From contig NZ_BDAE01000018.1 in assembly GCF_002091675.1 (NCBI RefSeq), positions 44,582 through 108,581 of the forward strand: DNA of 64,000 nt, given 5' to 3'. The notes beneath the pieces were generated by a model. That model was given only the letters and a program-made list of their open reading frames with translations. It did no database searches and was not told where the DNA came from. Shown here in pieces: positions 40,006 through 49,182 of this stretch (its first letter is position 1; every line of letters starts with the position of its first letter). Both the position numbers and the translations under genes were made by a program. Source of the stretch: Pseudomonas luteola NBRC 103146. GTDB lineage: Bacteria > Pseudomonadota > Gammaproteobacteria > Pseudomonadales > Pseudomonadaceae.

Positions 40006-41961
40006 CTAGGCGACACTTACCCCGGGGAGAGCGACGACCTTGGCATGGCGTTGGGCCGGAGCAGGGCGGCGCAACTGTCGCAAGATATCGTTGGCCTCAT
40101 CAAGCTGACCTGCCAGTGTTTCGCAGTAGGTTTGCAGACGACTCTTCTGTTGCTGGGTATCCAGCGCCTGCTGGGTCAGCGCCTTGAGCTCCAGCATATT
40201 GGATTCCAGCAACTGCTTGTGCTCGCGAGTAAACTGAATGAGAGGCAGCAGGGCAACCTCGTTCCAGCGTTTGGCTTCCCGACAGGCCTGCTCATGCACG
40301 AAGACCGCTTCCTTTACCAGCGTTGCAAAGAACCGGCGAGTCAGCACACGCTGTTCAGTAAACAGCGTTTTCATCTGACGACGGAAACGATCCGACTTCT
40401 GCTGTAGCTGGCGAAGCGCACGAATCTGCGCTTTGACACGCAAACGGGGAGCATCCAGGCGATGGCCAGGATTTTCTTCGTTGTGACGCTGGTAAATCGA
40501 CTGAAGAACCTTGTTCGCACGTTCACCCTCGTAGTAAAGGGATAACATGTCGTGTTCGACGCTTTGGAAGAAGCGATGGATCGCTTCGCTGATGCCTAGT
40601 GTGGTCCAGCTTCCTGCAAGGTTATTGCGTACGTCGGTCAGGTGCCTTTCAAGGCGTGCCGGGTTCAGGGCATCGTTAAGTAGGACGGCCTGCCCCTGAA
40701 GCATCCGCTGTGTGGTGCGCAGGTTAAGTAGCCGCTTGTGATAAAGCGCATGCTCCTCACGTGTTTTTTCTATCTGCTCTGCCAGCGTCGAGCCGGTAGC
40801 GGCATTTTCCAGTAATGCATGTTGCCGCTTCATATCCTCGAAGCGTTCGCCCAGAAGCGCATGGCTGCTCGCCAGAAGTGAAATCACCTGATTGACCACT
40901 CGGCTTTGTAGCAAACGCTCTCTGTGCCCAACGATACGGTCACAGAGCAGGCGTTCGAGGGCGGCCAACTGGCTGCGCTCAAGCAGCGCTGTGTCATGGC
41001 GTACCTTGGCAAGCAAGGCTTGCTTGGCAGACAAGGGCAGTACATCCGTCATGGGAATGCCCAGATGACGAGCGCTGACCTCACGAATGCGCTGGATGGA
41101 CTGATCGACGGATTCGTCACCATTCAGGTCGCCCCAGAGGGTATCGATCTTGTTGAGTACCGCGAACAGCGAGCCTTCCGCGTCGTCACTGGTTGGCTTG
41201 ATGTGATGCTCCCACAGCTGAAGGTCGGAGGCTGTAACCCCCGTATCGGCCGCGAGCAGAAACAGTACGGCCTGAGCGGCTGGAAGCATCGAAAGTGTCA
41301 GTTCAGGCTCACTGCCAAGCGCGTTGAGGCCTGGCGTATCAAGTATGCGCAGGCCCTGACGCAGCAAGGGATGATCGAAGTTGATGATCGCATGGCGCCA
41401 GGTCGGGATTTCGACCATTCCGTCCTTGCTGGGCTTGTCCAGTTGCTCGGCATCGAATCCAAGGGATATGGCCTGCTCAACCGGCACTAGGCGCGTTTCG
41501 GCGACCTTTCCGAGCGCAGCTGCCATGAGGTCCGGCTGTTCGTAATCCAGTGCAATCTGTTGCCAACGGGCCGTATCGCTTCTCAGATCTGCAATACTGA
41601 GGTCATCTAGCCGTGATTCGATAGGTAGAAGCCGAATATACGGGGCTTCTGCCTTGATATCATAGAAGAGCTCGGTAGGGCACATGGTTGTTCTGCCAGC
41701 CTGGGACGGCAGCATGCGCTGCCCATAGTCGGCAAAGAACAAGGCATTGATCAGTTCGGTTTTTCCACGGGAAAACTCACCAGCGAAAGCCAGCGTAATG
41801 TGATCGTCGCGCAGGATCTGAACACAGCGTGCCAGGGTTTCATCAAGGCTTTGCGAATTGAGGCGATTACGAACAAGCCAGCCGCTGTAGCGATTGATCT
41901 GCTGTATGAGTTCAAGCTTCCAAGTCGCGTAGGCATCGACTTGCTGAGACAGACGCTCCAT
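40006..41961 (-). CDS. Dynamin-like GTPase
   Basis: A 651-residue protein with a dynamin-superfamily GTPase domain at about 50-330. G1 is GEFSRGKT (61-68), G2 lies in AGRTTMCPTEL, G3 is DTPGLNAL and G4 is LNKIDTLW. The rest is helical, Gln/Leu/Arg-rich and probably coiled coil, with no obvious transmembrane segments. Bacterial dynamins remodel or protect membranes; some act in phage defence or membrane stress, but a role here is not shown. It has one GTPase domain and no paired second gene. It stands between metX and yggT, with hairpins on both sides. Confidence 0.85.
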   Translation of the reverse strand: MERLSQQVDAYATWKLELIQQINRYSGWLVRNRLNSQSLDETLARCVQILRDDHITLAFAGEFSRGKTELINALFFADYGQRMLPSQAGRTTMCPTELFYDIKAEAPYIRLLPIESRLDDLSIADLRSDTARWQQIALDYEQPDLMAAALGKVAETRLVPVEQAISLGFDAEQLDKPSKDGMVEIPTWRHAIINFDHPLLRQGLRILDTPGLNALGSEPELTLSMLPAAQAVLFLLAADTGVTASDLQLWEHHIKPTSDDAEGSLFAVLNKIDTLWGDLNGDESVDQSIQRIREVSARHLGIPMTDVLPLSAKQALLAKVRHDTALLERSQLAALERLLCDRIVGHRERLLQSRVVNQVISLLASSHALLGERFEDMKRQHALLENAATGSTLAEQIEKTREEHALYHKRLLNLRTTQRMLQGQAVLLNDALNPARLERHLTDVRNNLAGSWTTLGISEAIHRFFQSVEHDMLSLYYEGERANKVLQSIYQRHNEENPGHRLDAPRLRVKAQIRALRQLQQKSDRFRRQMKTLFTEQRVLTRRFFATLVKEAVFVHEQACREAKRWNEVALLPLIQFTREHKQLLESNMLELKALTQQALDTQQQKSRLQTYCETLAGQLDEANDILRQLRRPAPAQRHAKVVALPGVSVA

Positions 41962-42091
41962 ACCCCATCCCTGTCATCATCATGAGCGTAATAAAGGGCG
42001 GTACGGTGCCGTAAGGCGGGTCTTGCGTCAATCAAGACCCGACGGGATTCTCTAGGCGGTCACGCAAAGTGTGTGAATGGTTAACGATAAA

Positions 42092-42114
42092 GGCCCCACC
42101 GAACAGATGGGGCC
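42092..42114 (-). terminator. Terminator after yggT
   Basis: GGCCCCA (42092-42098) pairs with TGGGGCC (42108-42114). On the minus strand the stem is followed by TTTATCG. It lies 5 bp after the yggT stop. Confidence 0.65.
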
Positions 42115-42119
42115 ATCGC

Positions 42120-42752
42120 TTACAGGAACGGTGCGAGGACTGACGGCATGCCTGACATCATGGCCAGGTTGTTGATGACCAGCATGTCGATCAATTTGAT
42201 CGCAATGAACGCGAAAATGGGCGAGATATCCAGCCCGCCCAGGTTGGGCAGAAGGCGACGGAAAGGCGCCAGAACAGGTTCGCAGATCTGGTTTACAAGC
42301 TGGGCACTGGGGTTGTAACTGCCCGGCGCGACCCAGGAGAGAATCACGCTGATGATCATGGCGAAGAAAAAGACCTTGAGAAACAGGGACGCCACGGCAA
42401 TCAACGACCAGATGAACAGATGGGCAATTGCTCCGCCGACGCCATATTGCATGGTGATCAGGGTGAGGCCGTTTATGCCTTCAACGTTGGTCAGGAGGAG
42501 CAGCAGAACCATGAGAACCAGCTGTACCAGTACCGCAAGCGCCAGCGATGCCAGATCGATGCCGCCAAAGCCTGGAATGACTCTGCGTAGCGGGCGCAGC
42601 AAGGGTTGTGTGGCTTTGACGATGAATTGACTCAGGGGATTATAAAAATCTGCCTTCACGAGTTGTAGAATGAAGCGCAGCAAAACAATGAGCAGATAAA
42701 GACTGCCAAGCGTTTGCAGAATAAGAATCAGGGCGGTATTCAATCCGTACAT
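42120..42752 (-). CDS. yggT: YggT family membrane protein
   Basis: A 210-residue protein with two YggT repeats. Each has a hydrophobic hairpin plus an FxxPLxxFIxxxTxPxLxPxRR-type motif (YNPLSQFIVKATQPLLRPLRRVIPG and YNPSAQLVNQICEPVLAPFRRLLPNLGG). The function is not firmly known; homologues are linked to osmotic tolerance and cell shape. It is 9 bp downstream of proC, in the conserved yggS-proC-yggT order. Confidence 0.93.
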   Translation of the reverse strand: MYGLNTALILILQTLGSLYLLIVLLRFILQLVKADFYNPLSQFIVKATQPLLRPLRRVIPGFGGIDLASLALAVLVQLVLMVLLLLLTNVEGINGLTLITMQYGVGGAIAHLFIWSLIAVASLFLKVFFFAMIISVILSWVAPGSYNPSAQLVNQICEPVLAPFRRLLPNLGGLDISPIFAFIAIKLIDMLVINNLAMMSGMPSVLAPFL

Positions 42753-42761
42753 GACTACTCC

Positions 42762-43580
42762 TTATTTACCGAGCTCTTCCGCCAGCTCGGCCGAGCGGCG
42801 TGCAGCCGCTGAAAGTGCTTGTTGAACGAGGGCCTCGAAGCCGCCCTCCTGAAAGGTCTTGATGGCCTGTTCGGTAGTGCCGCCAGGTGAAGTGACGCGG
42901 CGGCGCAGTTCGGCCGGTGACGCCTCGCTGTTCAAGGCCATCTGGGCAGTGCCAAGGGCTGTCTGCAGGGTCAGCCGTGCTGATGTCTCCCTGTCCAGGC
43001 CAAGTGCTTCACCGGCCTGGGTCATGGCTTCCATCATCAGGAAGAAATACGCTGGGCCGCTGCCTGATACTGCCGTTACGGCATCCAGTTGCTTTTCGTC
43101 TTCTACCCAGACGGTAAGGCCTACGGCAGACAGTAACTGCTCAGCCTGATCGCGCTGGGTTGATGACACATGCTCGTTGGCATACAGGCCGCTGGCACCC
43201 TGGCGAAGCAGTGCCGGGGTGTTGGGCATGCAGCGCACCAGGGCACGCTCGCCTAGCCATTGAGTCAGGCTGGCACAGGTGATTCCAGCTGCAACAGAAA
43301 CGATCAGCTGAGTGCCGGTAAGTGCGCTGGAGAGCTCCTCACAGACGCTTTTCATGACCTGTGGCTTGACCGACAGGACAATTACATCAGCCTGTTGGGC
43401 AGCCTCAAGGTTAGACGTGAATGTCTGAATCCCATGGTCAGACTCAAGCGCTGAGCGTTGTGCAGCGTCAGGATTGCTTGCAGTAATGCAGCTGGCCGGC
43501 AGTCCCTGTGCGAGAAGACCTCCAATCAGACTGGCCGCCATATTTCCGGCGCCGATAAAGGCGATGCGGGTATCGCTCAT
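42762..43580 (-). CDS. proC: Pyrroline-5-carboxylate reductase
   Basis: A 272-residue enzyme of the last step of proline synthesis. The NAD(P)H site is IAFIGAGNMAASLIGGLL. Further features are VLSVKPQVMKSVCEEL, RCMPNTPALLRQGASGLYAN, AVSGSGPAYFFLMMEAM and the C-terminal VTSPGGTTEQAIKTFQEGGFEALV. It is 11 bp downstream of yggS. Confidence 0.97.
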   Translation of the reverse strand: MSDTRIAFIGAGNMAASLIGGLLAQGLPASCITASNPDAAQRSALESDHGIQTFTSNLEAAQQADVIVLSVKPQVMKSVCEELSSALTGTQLIVSVAAGITCASLTQWLGERALVRCMPNTPALLRQGASGLYANEHVSSTQRDQAEQLLSAVGLTVWVEDEKQLDAVTAVSGSGPAYFFLMMEAMTQAGEALGLDRETSARLTLQTALGTAQMALNSEASPAELRRRVTSPGGTTEQAIKTFQEGGFEALVQQALSAAARRSAELAEELGK

Positions 43581-43591
43581 AGGTAAATTCC

Positions 43592-44296
43592 TTAATGAGA
43601 AGCAGGCGAAGGGATTGCGCTGTAATGTCTGGCGCCAAACAGTGCTGTACCGATTCGAACCCAGGTCGCGCCCTCGGCAATCGCTGCTTCCAAGTCGTGG
43701 CTCATGCCCATGGACAGGGTATCAAGATTCAGGTTCAGCGCCTCGCTGAGTTTTCGTAGGGATGAAAAGGCAGCATGCTGCGCCTCAGGTTCCGTAGCGG
43801 CTTCTGGTATAGCCATCAGCCCACGTAAGACGAGGTTGGGCAGCTGAGCAACGGCACGGGCCAGCTCAGGCAGTTCTTCTGGCAAACATCCTGACTTGCT
43901 GGCCTCACCACTGATATTGACCTGTAGGCAAATATTGAGCGGGAGCATGTCCTCTGGGCGTTGCTCGGAAAGCCGCTGGGCGATTTTCAGGCGATCAACG
44001 GAATGCACCCAATCGAAATGGCTAGCGATCGAGCGTGTCTTATTGGATTGAATCGGGCCGATGAAATGCCAGGTCAAGGGCAGATCTTTTAGCATCTCCT
44101 GCTTCTGGATCGCTTCTTGCAGGTAGTTCTCGCCAAAATGTTGTAAGCCGCAGTTGTACGCTTCGCGTAGATCCGATGCCGGTTTGGTCTTGCTGACGGC
44201 AAGTAGACCAACGGTCTCAGGGTCACGACCACAAGCCTGCGCTGCGGCTTGGATACGGGTGCGTACTGTTGCGATATTTTCAGCTATCGTTGACAT
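43592..44296 (-). CDS. yggS: PLP homeostasis protein YggS/PLPBP
   Basis: A 234-residue fold III PLP-binding protein without catalytic activity. Signatures: LLAVSKTKPASDLREAYNCGLQHFGENYLQEA (PLP lysine in SKTK), WHFIGPIQSNKTRSIA, CLQVNISGEASKSGC, LRGLMAIPEA, LSMGMSHDLEAAIAEGATWVRIGTALFG. It buffers pyridoxal phosphate. It is divergent from pilT across a 73-bp shared promoter region. Confidence 0.97.
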   Translation of the reverse strand: MSTIAENIATVRTRIQAAAQACGRDPETVGLLAVSKTKPASDLREAYNCGLQHFGENYLQEAIQKQEMLKDLPLTWHFIGPIQSNKTRSIASHFDWVHSVDRLKIAQRLSEQRPEDMLPLNICLQVNISGEASKSGCLPEELPELARAVAQLPNLVLRGLMAIPEAATEPEAQHAAFSSLRKLSEALNLNLDTLSMGMSHDLEAAIAEGATWVRIGTALFGARHYSAIPSPASH

Positions 44297-44369
44297 TCAA
44301 CCTCGTTCTCTAAATACCGCTGCTGATAAGGCGGCATTCTACCTGCTTGTTTGTATTAAGGGAGTCTTC

Positions 44370-45404
44370 ATGGATATCACGGAACTGCTGGCGTTTTGTG
44401 CCAGACAGGGTGCATCCGACCTACACCTTTCCTCCGGTTTGCCACCCATGATCCGTGTCGACGGCGATGTTCGACGCATCAACCTGCCCGCTTTCAACGA
44501 TAAGCAGGTGCATGCGCTCATCTACGACATCATGAATGACAAGCAGCGCAAGGATTATGAAGAATTCCTTGAAACCGACTTTTCGTTCGAGGTGCCAGGC
44601 ATTGCACGCTTTCGTGTCAATGCCTTCAATCAGAACCGTGGACCGGGTGCCGTATTCCGTACTATTCCCTCTAAAGTGCTTTCGATGGAAGAGCTGGGAA
44701 TGGGCGATGTGTTTCGCAAGATAACCGATGTTCCTCGTGGTCTGGTGTTGGTCACCGGTCCTACAGGGTCCGGCAAGTCAACGACGCTGGCGGCCATGCT
44801 GGATTACCTGAATAACACCAAGTATCACCATATTCTGACTATTGAAGATCCGATCGAATTCGTTCACGAGTCCAAGAAATGCCTGGTCAACCAGCGGGAA
44901 GTGCACCGCGATACTCTAGGCTTCTCGGAGGCATTGCGCTCTGCGCTGCGTGAGGACCCGGATATCATTCTGGTCGGTGAGCTGCGCGACCTTGAAACGA
45001 TCCGGCTGGCGCTGACCGCTGCGGAAACCGGACACTTGGTATTTGGTACGCTGCACACCACATCGGCCGCCAAAACGATCGACCGTATCGTGGACGTTTT
45101 CCCGGCCGAAGAAAAATCCATGGTTCGCTCGATGTTGTCCGAGTCCCTGCAGGCCGTTATCTCTCAAACCCTTGTCAAGAAGGTCGGCGGGGGCCGTGTG
45201 GCTGCCCATGAAATCATGATCGGGACGCCTGCGATCCGCAACCTCATTCGTGAAGACAAAGTGGCGCAGATGTACTCTGCCATCCAGACAGGTGGTGGTC
45301 TTGGAATGCAAACGCTGGATATGTGCCTGAAAAACCTGCTGGCGAAGGGGCTGATCAGTCGCGACAGCGCTCGTGAGAAAGCCAAGATTCCGGAGAACTT
45401 CTGA
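44370..45404 (+). CDS. pilT: Type IV pilus retraction ATPase PilT
   Basis: A 344-residue hexameric ATPase starting at the ATG at 44370 (MDITELLAFCARQGASDLHLSSG) with GGGAG upstream; the longer upstream reading is not part of the protein. It has Walker A GPTGSGKST, the Asp box TIEDPIEF, Walker B ILVGELRDLETI, the His box GHLVFGTLHTTSA and the retraction motif AIRNLIRE. It drives pilus depolymerisation for twitching motility. Its stop overlaps the pilU start by one base (TGATG). Confidence 0.98.
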   Translation: MDITELLAFCARQGASDLHLSSGLPPMIRVDGDVRRINLPAFNDKQVHALIYDIMNDKQRKDYEEFLETDFSFEVPGIARFRVNAFNQNRGPGAVFRTIPSKVLSMEELGMGDVFRKITDVPRGLVLVTGPTGSGKSTTLAAMLDYLNNTKYHHILTIEDPIEFVHESKKCLVNQREVHRDTLGFSEALRSALREDPDIILVGELRDLETIRLALTAAETGHLVFGTLHTTSAAKTIDRIVDVFPAEEKSMVRSMLSESLQAVISQTLVKKVGGGRVAAHEIMIGTPAIRNLIREDKVAQMYSAIQTGGGLGMQTLDMCLKNLLAKGLISRDSAREKAKIPENF

Positions 45405-46543
45405 TGGAATTCGAAAAGCTGCTGCGGCTGATGGTCGAAAAGGGCGGCTCCGATCTATTCATTACAACCGGTGTTCCACCGTCCATGAAGGTGAACGGTC
45501 GTGTTCTGCCGGTAACCAAGGAGCCGCTTTCGCCTGATCAGGCTCGGGAAGTGGTCCTTGGCGTCATGAATGAACAGCAGAGAGCGGAGTTCGCCGAAAA
45601 GCATGAATGCAATTTTGCGATCAGCTCCAGAGGGGTGGGGCGTTTTCGGGTAAGTGCGTTCTATCAGCGTAACCTGGTGGGCATGGTGCTTCGGCGTATC
45701 GAGGTAAGCATCCCTACGCTTGATCAGTTGCGTCTGCCCGAGGCGTTGAAAAAACTGTCCATGACCAAGCGTGGCCTGGTGCTGTTCGTCGGGGCAACCG
45801 GCACGGGCAAATCCACGTCGCTAGCTGCCATGATTGGTCACCGCAACAAGAACTCCACTGGCCATATCATCTCGATCGAAGACCCTATCGAATACATTCA
45901 CCAGCACCAGAACTGCATTGTGACGCAGCGGGAAGTGGGCCTGGATACGGAGTCTTTTGAGGTCGCGCTGAAGAACACGCTTCGTCAGGCACCTGATGTC
46001 ATCATGATCGGCGAGGTACGTACTCGGGAAACCATGGAGTATGCGGTGGCATTCGCCGAGACCGGCCACCTGTGTTTGGCAACGTTACACGCTAACAATG
46101 CGAACCAGGCGTTGGAGCGGATCATCCACTTTTTCCCGGCTGATCGGCATCAGCAGATATGGATGGACCTTTCGCTCAACCTCAAGGCCATTGTGGCTCA
46201 ACAGCTGGTTCCCACGGTTGATGGTAAGGGCCGTAGGGCGGTTATCGAAGTGTTGATCAACACGCCGTTGGCGGCAGACCTGATTCGGAAGGGAGAGGTG
46301 CATGAGCTCAAGCCGCTCATGAAGCGCTCGACGGAATTGGGCATGCAAACGTTCGATCAGGCCTTGTACCAGTTGTATCGCGACGGTGAGATCAGCTACG
46401 AAGATGCGTTGGCGCATGCGGACTCTGCCAATGATCTGCGCTTGATGATTAAGCTGGGCTCCGAAACCGATGCGGATCATTTGACTAACATTACTCAAGG
46501 ACTCTCCCTGGATATGGGCGAGGACAGCAAGCGTTTCCGATAA
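45404..46543 (+). CDS. pilU: Type IV pilus retraction ATPase PilU
   Basis: A 379-residue paralogue of PilT with Walker A GATGTGKST, ISIEDPIEYIHQHQNCIVTQREVGLDT, Walker B IMIGEVRTRETM and GHLCLATLHANNA. PilU assists PilT in retraction and is needed for full twitching. It ends just 3 bp from the convergent UdgX-type gene, leaving no room for a terminator between them. Confidence 0.97.
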   Translation: MEFEKLLRLMVEKGGSDLFITTGVPPSMKVNGRVLPVTKEPLSPDQAREVVLGVMNEQQRAEFAEKHECNFAISSRGVGRFRVSAFYQRNLVGMVLRRIEVSIPTLDQLRLPEALKKLSMTKRGLVLFVGATGTGKSTSLAAMIGHRNKNSTGHIISIEDPIEYIHQHQNCIVTQREVGLDTESFEVALKNTLRQAPDVIMIGEVRTRETMEYAVAFAETGHLCLATLHANNANQALERIIHFFPADRHQQIWMDLSLNLKAIVAQQLVPTVDGKGRRAVIEVLINTPLAADLIRKGEVHELKPLMKRSTELGMQTFDQALYQLYRDGEISYEDALAHADSANDLRLMIKLGSETDADHLTNITQGLSLDMGEDSKRFR

Positions 46544-46546
46544 CCT

Positions 46547-47971
46547 TTAAGGCTCAAGTAGCTGCCTGGCCTGTACCAGGGCTGCGGTAAGCGCTGCTTG
46601 GGCCTGTCTCTGCTTGGCTTCCTCGGGTACGCGCAGAACATAGGATGGGTGATACGTGACGATCAGCCACCGCCCCTGCCACTGTGTAACACGACCCATA
46701 TACTCACTCAATGAGCCTGGTTTTCTGTGCATCAGGGACTCCAGTGCGGTAGCCCCTAATGCAACAATGACGTCCGGCTTGATGGTATCCAGCTCGTTCT
46801 CCAGCCAATGGCGGCACGGGGCGATCTCAACGGTAGGGGTAACGTGTTTGCGTCGACGTCCCTGTGGCGTCCACTTGAAATGCTTGACGGCATTGGTCAG
46901 ATAGAGCGATTCCCGCTGCAGGCCTGCCTCTCGAATAGCTCGATCAAGCACCTGCCCAGCCGGACCCATGAAAGGGCGGCCTTGCAGATCTTCCTGATCG
47001 CCAGGCTGCTCGCCTATCAGGAAAAGCCTCGCATTGAGAGGCCCCTCGCCTGGAACGGCTTGAGTGGCGCGCTGCCAGAGCGGACAGCGACGGCAGGTTT
47101 CCAGGGTGCTTGGTTGTTCGCGTACCGGTAATACCTCAGCAGCTGATACGGGTACCGTTTTTCCTGTCTGTTCGCTTACGCTTTTTGCTTGGGCCGTTCG
47201 CTGCGTACCGGTGCGCGCCTCGCTAAGCAGTGTGGGGATCAACGGTCCCTCCGGCAGGTCTTTCCAGAATCGCCTGGGCATATGTCCCGTCATGACCTTG
47301 GGGTTGGCGCGGGCGGGATTGAATGTGCTTGCGTAATAAGCCATCCAGAGGCGCTCGCCATCATCACGTTGCTGTTTAGCAAGCGCTTCCAGTCCTGTGG
47401 GGCAGGGGGCCTCGAGCGTTAATGTCTTTCCATCCCATAATGCGGCTGCCTCCGGTGTGGCGATCAGCCAGGAGGTATTCCCCATCCGGTTGCAGAAATG
47501 TGGGGCGGCCAGCGCCAACACATCATGAGCCGGCTCATGCCACGCAACGTAGTGGGGGTTACCCGCATGCTCGCCCCGCTGTTTAAAGCGTAGGAAAGCA
47601 TGTAAATGATGAATTTCTCGCCTGACTGCCTTGGCCCAACGGTGCAATTCGCTACCATCCTCGTCACCGGCCAGCATCGCTGCTTGATCACCCCGTATGA
47701 CTCGCCACAGGACACGGTATAGCAGTGCCCAACGCTGGGGATGTCGATAACAGGCTGCCAAGTTCAATAAGTCTGCAAGTTGCCTGGGTACTCGGATAGT
47801 TGATGAGGCCGTTTCCAATGGCTGTGCATCTGCGGTAGCAAACAAATCATTTGATAGAGGCTCGGTTTGCCAACTGATTTCATGGGGCGCTATGTCCTGC
47901 TCTAGCAACTTTCTGGCTACGCGCCGCCAACCTGCAAACGAGCCGTCAAAGGAAACAGTGCGCATAGTCAC
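46547..47971 (-). CDS. DUF4130-UdgX fusion: uracil-DNA glycosylase-like protein
   Basis: A 474-residue, two-part protein. Residues 1 to about 245 match the DUF4130 (TIGR03915) family that accompanies radical SAM partners. Residues about 285-474 are a UdgX-type uracil-DNA glycosylase: Cys293 and Cys296 in TCRRCPLW and Cys386 in APCRHWL as iron-sulfur ligands, LFLIGEQPGDQEDLQGRPFMGPAG at the uracil pocket and the R-loop RRRKH with His376. In characterised UdgX this histidine becomes covalently bonded to the abasic site after uracil removal. It starts at GTG overlapping the radical SAM stop by 4 bp; the ATG two codons later is an alternative. It is SOS-linked through the upstream promoter. Confidence 0.9.
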   Translation of the reverse strand: MTMRTVSFDGSFAGWRRVARKLLEQDIAPHEISWQTEPLSNDLFATADAQPLETASSTIRVPRQLADLLNLAACYRHPQRWALLYRVLWRVIRGDQAAMLAGDEDGSELHRWAKAVRREIHHLHAFLRFKQRGEHAGNPHYVAWHEPAHDVLALAAPHFCNRMGNTSWLIATPEAAALWDGKTLTLEAPCPTGLEALAKQQRDDGERLWMAYYASTFNPARANPKVMTGHMPRRFWKDLPEGPLIPTLLSEARTGTQRTAQAKSVSEQTGKTVPVSAAEVLPVREQPSTLETCRRCPLWQRATQAVPGEGPLNARLFLIGEQPGDQEDLQGRPFMGPAGQVLDRAIREAGLQRESLYLTNAVKHFKWTPQGRRRKHVTPTVEIAPCRHWLENELDTIKPDVIVALGATALESLMHRKPGSLSEYMGRVTQWQGRWLIVTYHPSYVLRVPEEAKQRQAQAALTAALVQARQLLEP

Positions 47972-49179
47972 CAGAGCGCCAATTGGGCAGGCTTTTCACT
48001 GAGCTGAGTACGAAGGTGCAAGGACTCAGCAAGCATGGAGCTGGGACGGTAATCGTGAACAATGATGAACGGCCTGGCTTTTTCCAGGCTGCAACGAAGA
48101 CGAATGAGATCTGCATAGCGGATACGCCGTTGCTGTCTTAATGTCACGAGGCGCTTGGCTGACAGCATCCCAATGCCTGGAACCCGAGCAATTAACGCAG
48201 GCTCCGCCTGATTGAGATCGAGGGGAAAAGTGTCACGGTTACTCAGAGCCCAAGCAAGCTTAGGATCAATATCCAGCGGGAGATTTCCACCTTCCGTTGG
48301 TAATTCCGTGGCCGTAAAACCGTAACCTCTAATAAGAAAATCTGCTTGATAAAGTCGATGTTCGCGCAATAAAGGCGGAGGTATGAGAGGTACGGAGTTC
48401 GGACTATCCGGGATGGGGCTGAACGCCGAATAGTACACGCGTTTCAGCTGATAGGCGCCGTACAGGGTTTGCGCGGTATCCAGTATGGTCCGGTCATCAG
48501 TAGCATCAGCGCCTACGATCATCTGCGTACTCTGCCCAGCCGGTGCAAAGCGTGGCGCATTCTTTTCAGCGGCGGTTTCCTCCAGACCAAGACGGATCGT
48601 GCCCATGGCTTTTTTGATGCTGCGAACCTCCTTTTCAGGAGCAAGACGTGTCAGGCCCGATTCGGTAGGCAGTTCGATATTGACTGAAAGACGATCGGCA
48701 TAAAGCCCTGCCTTGGCGATTAGTAAGGGATCTGCATCAGGAATGGTCTTTAGATGAATATAACCTCGAAACTGATGCTCCTCGCGCAGTAACTGAGCCA
48801 CTCGGATCAGCTGCTCCATCGTATAGTCTGCCGAGCGGATAATTCCTGAGCTCAAGAAGAGACCGCTGATGGTATTGCGCCGATAAAAATCGAGCGTAAG
48901 TTTTACAACTTCTTCCGGCGTGAAACGGGCGCGGGGGACATTGCTGGACCTACGATTGACACAGTATTGGCAGTCGTAGAGGCAAAAGTTGGTCAGTAAG
49001 ATTTTAAGCAGGGAGACGCAACGGCCATCGGGCGTAAAGCTGTGGCAAATACCCATGCCATCTGTGGCGCCTAGACCATCCTTACCCTTGGATGAGCGCT
49101 TGGGTGCTCCACTACTGGCACATGACACGTCATATTTGGCGGCGTCAGCCAAAACGATGAGTTTGTCGGTCAACTCCAT
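47968..49179 (-). CDS. Radical SAM protein, putative DNA modification/repair (TIGR03916 type)
   Basis: A 403-residue protein from the ATG at 49179 (MELTDKLIVLADAAKYDVSCASSG), with AAAGGG eight bases upstream; the longer reading runs through the operator and is rejected. The SAM cluster motif is CLYDCQYC. Other family marks are GICHSFTPDGRCVSLLKILLTNFC at the start, LFLSSGIIRSADYTMEQLI and a C-terminal helix-hairpin-helix (LIARVPGIGMLSAKRLVTLRQQRRI), which suggests DNA binding. The family almost always pairs with DUF4130/UdgX proteins, as here. Its reaction is unknown. Confidence 0.9.
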   Translation of the reverse strand: MELTDKLIVLADAAKYDVSCASSGAPKRSSKGKDGLGATDGMGICHSFTPDGRCVSLLKILLTNFCLYDCQYCVNRRSSNVPRARFTPEEVVKLTLDFYRRNTISGLFLSSGIIRSADYTMEQLIRVAQLLREEHQFRGYIHLKTIPDADPLLIAKAGLYADRLSVNIELPTESGLTRLAPEKEVRSIKKAMGTIRLGLEETAAEKNAPRFAPAGQSTQMIVGADATDDRTILDTAQTLYGAYQLKRVYYSAFSPIPDSPNSVPLIPPPLLREHRLYQADFLIRGYGFTATELPTEGGNLPLDIDPKLAWALSNRDTFPLDLNQAEPALIARVPGIGMLSAKRLVTLRQQRRIRYADLIRLRCSLEKARPFIIVHDYRPSSMLAESLHLRTQLSEKPAQLALW

Positions 49180-49182
49180 GAA

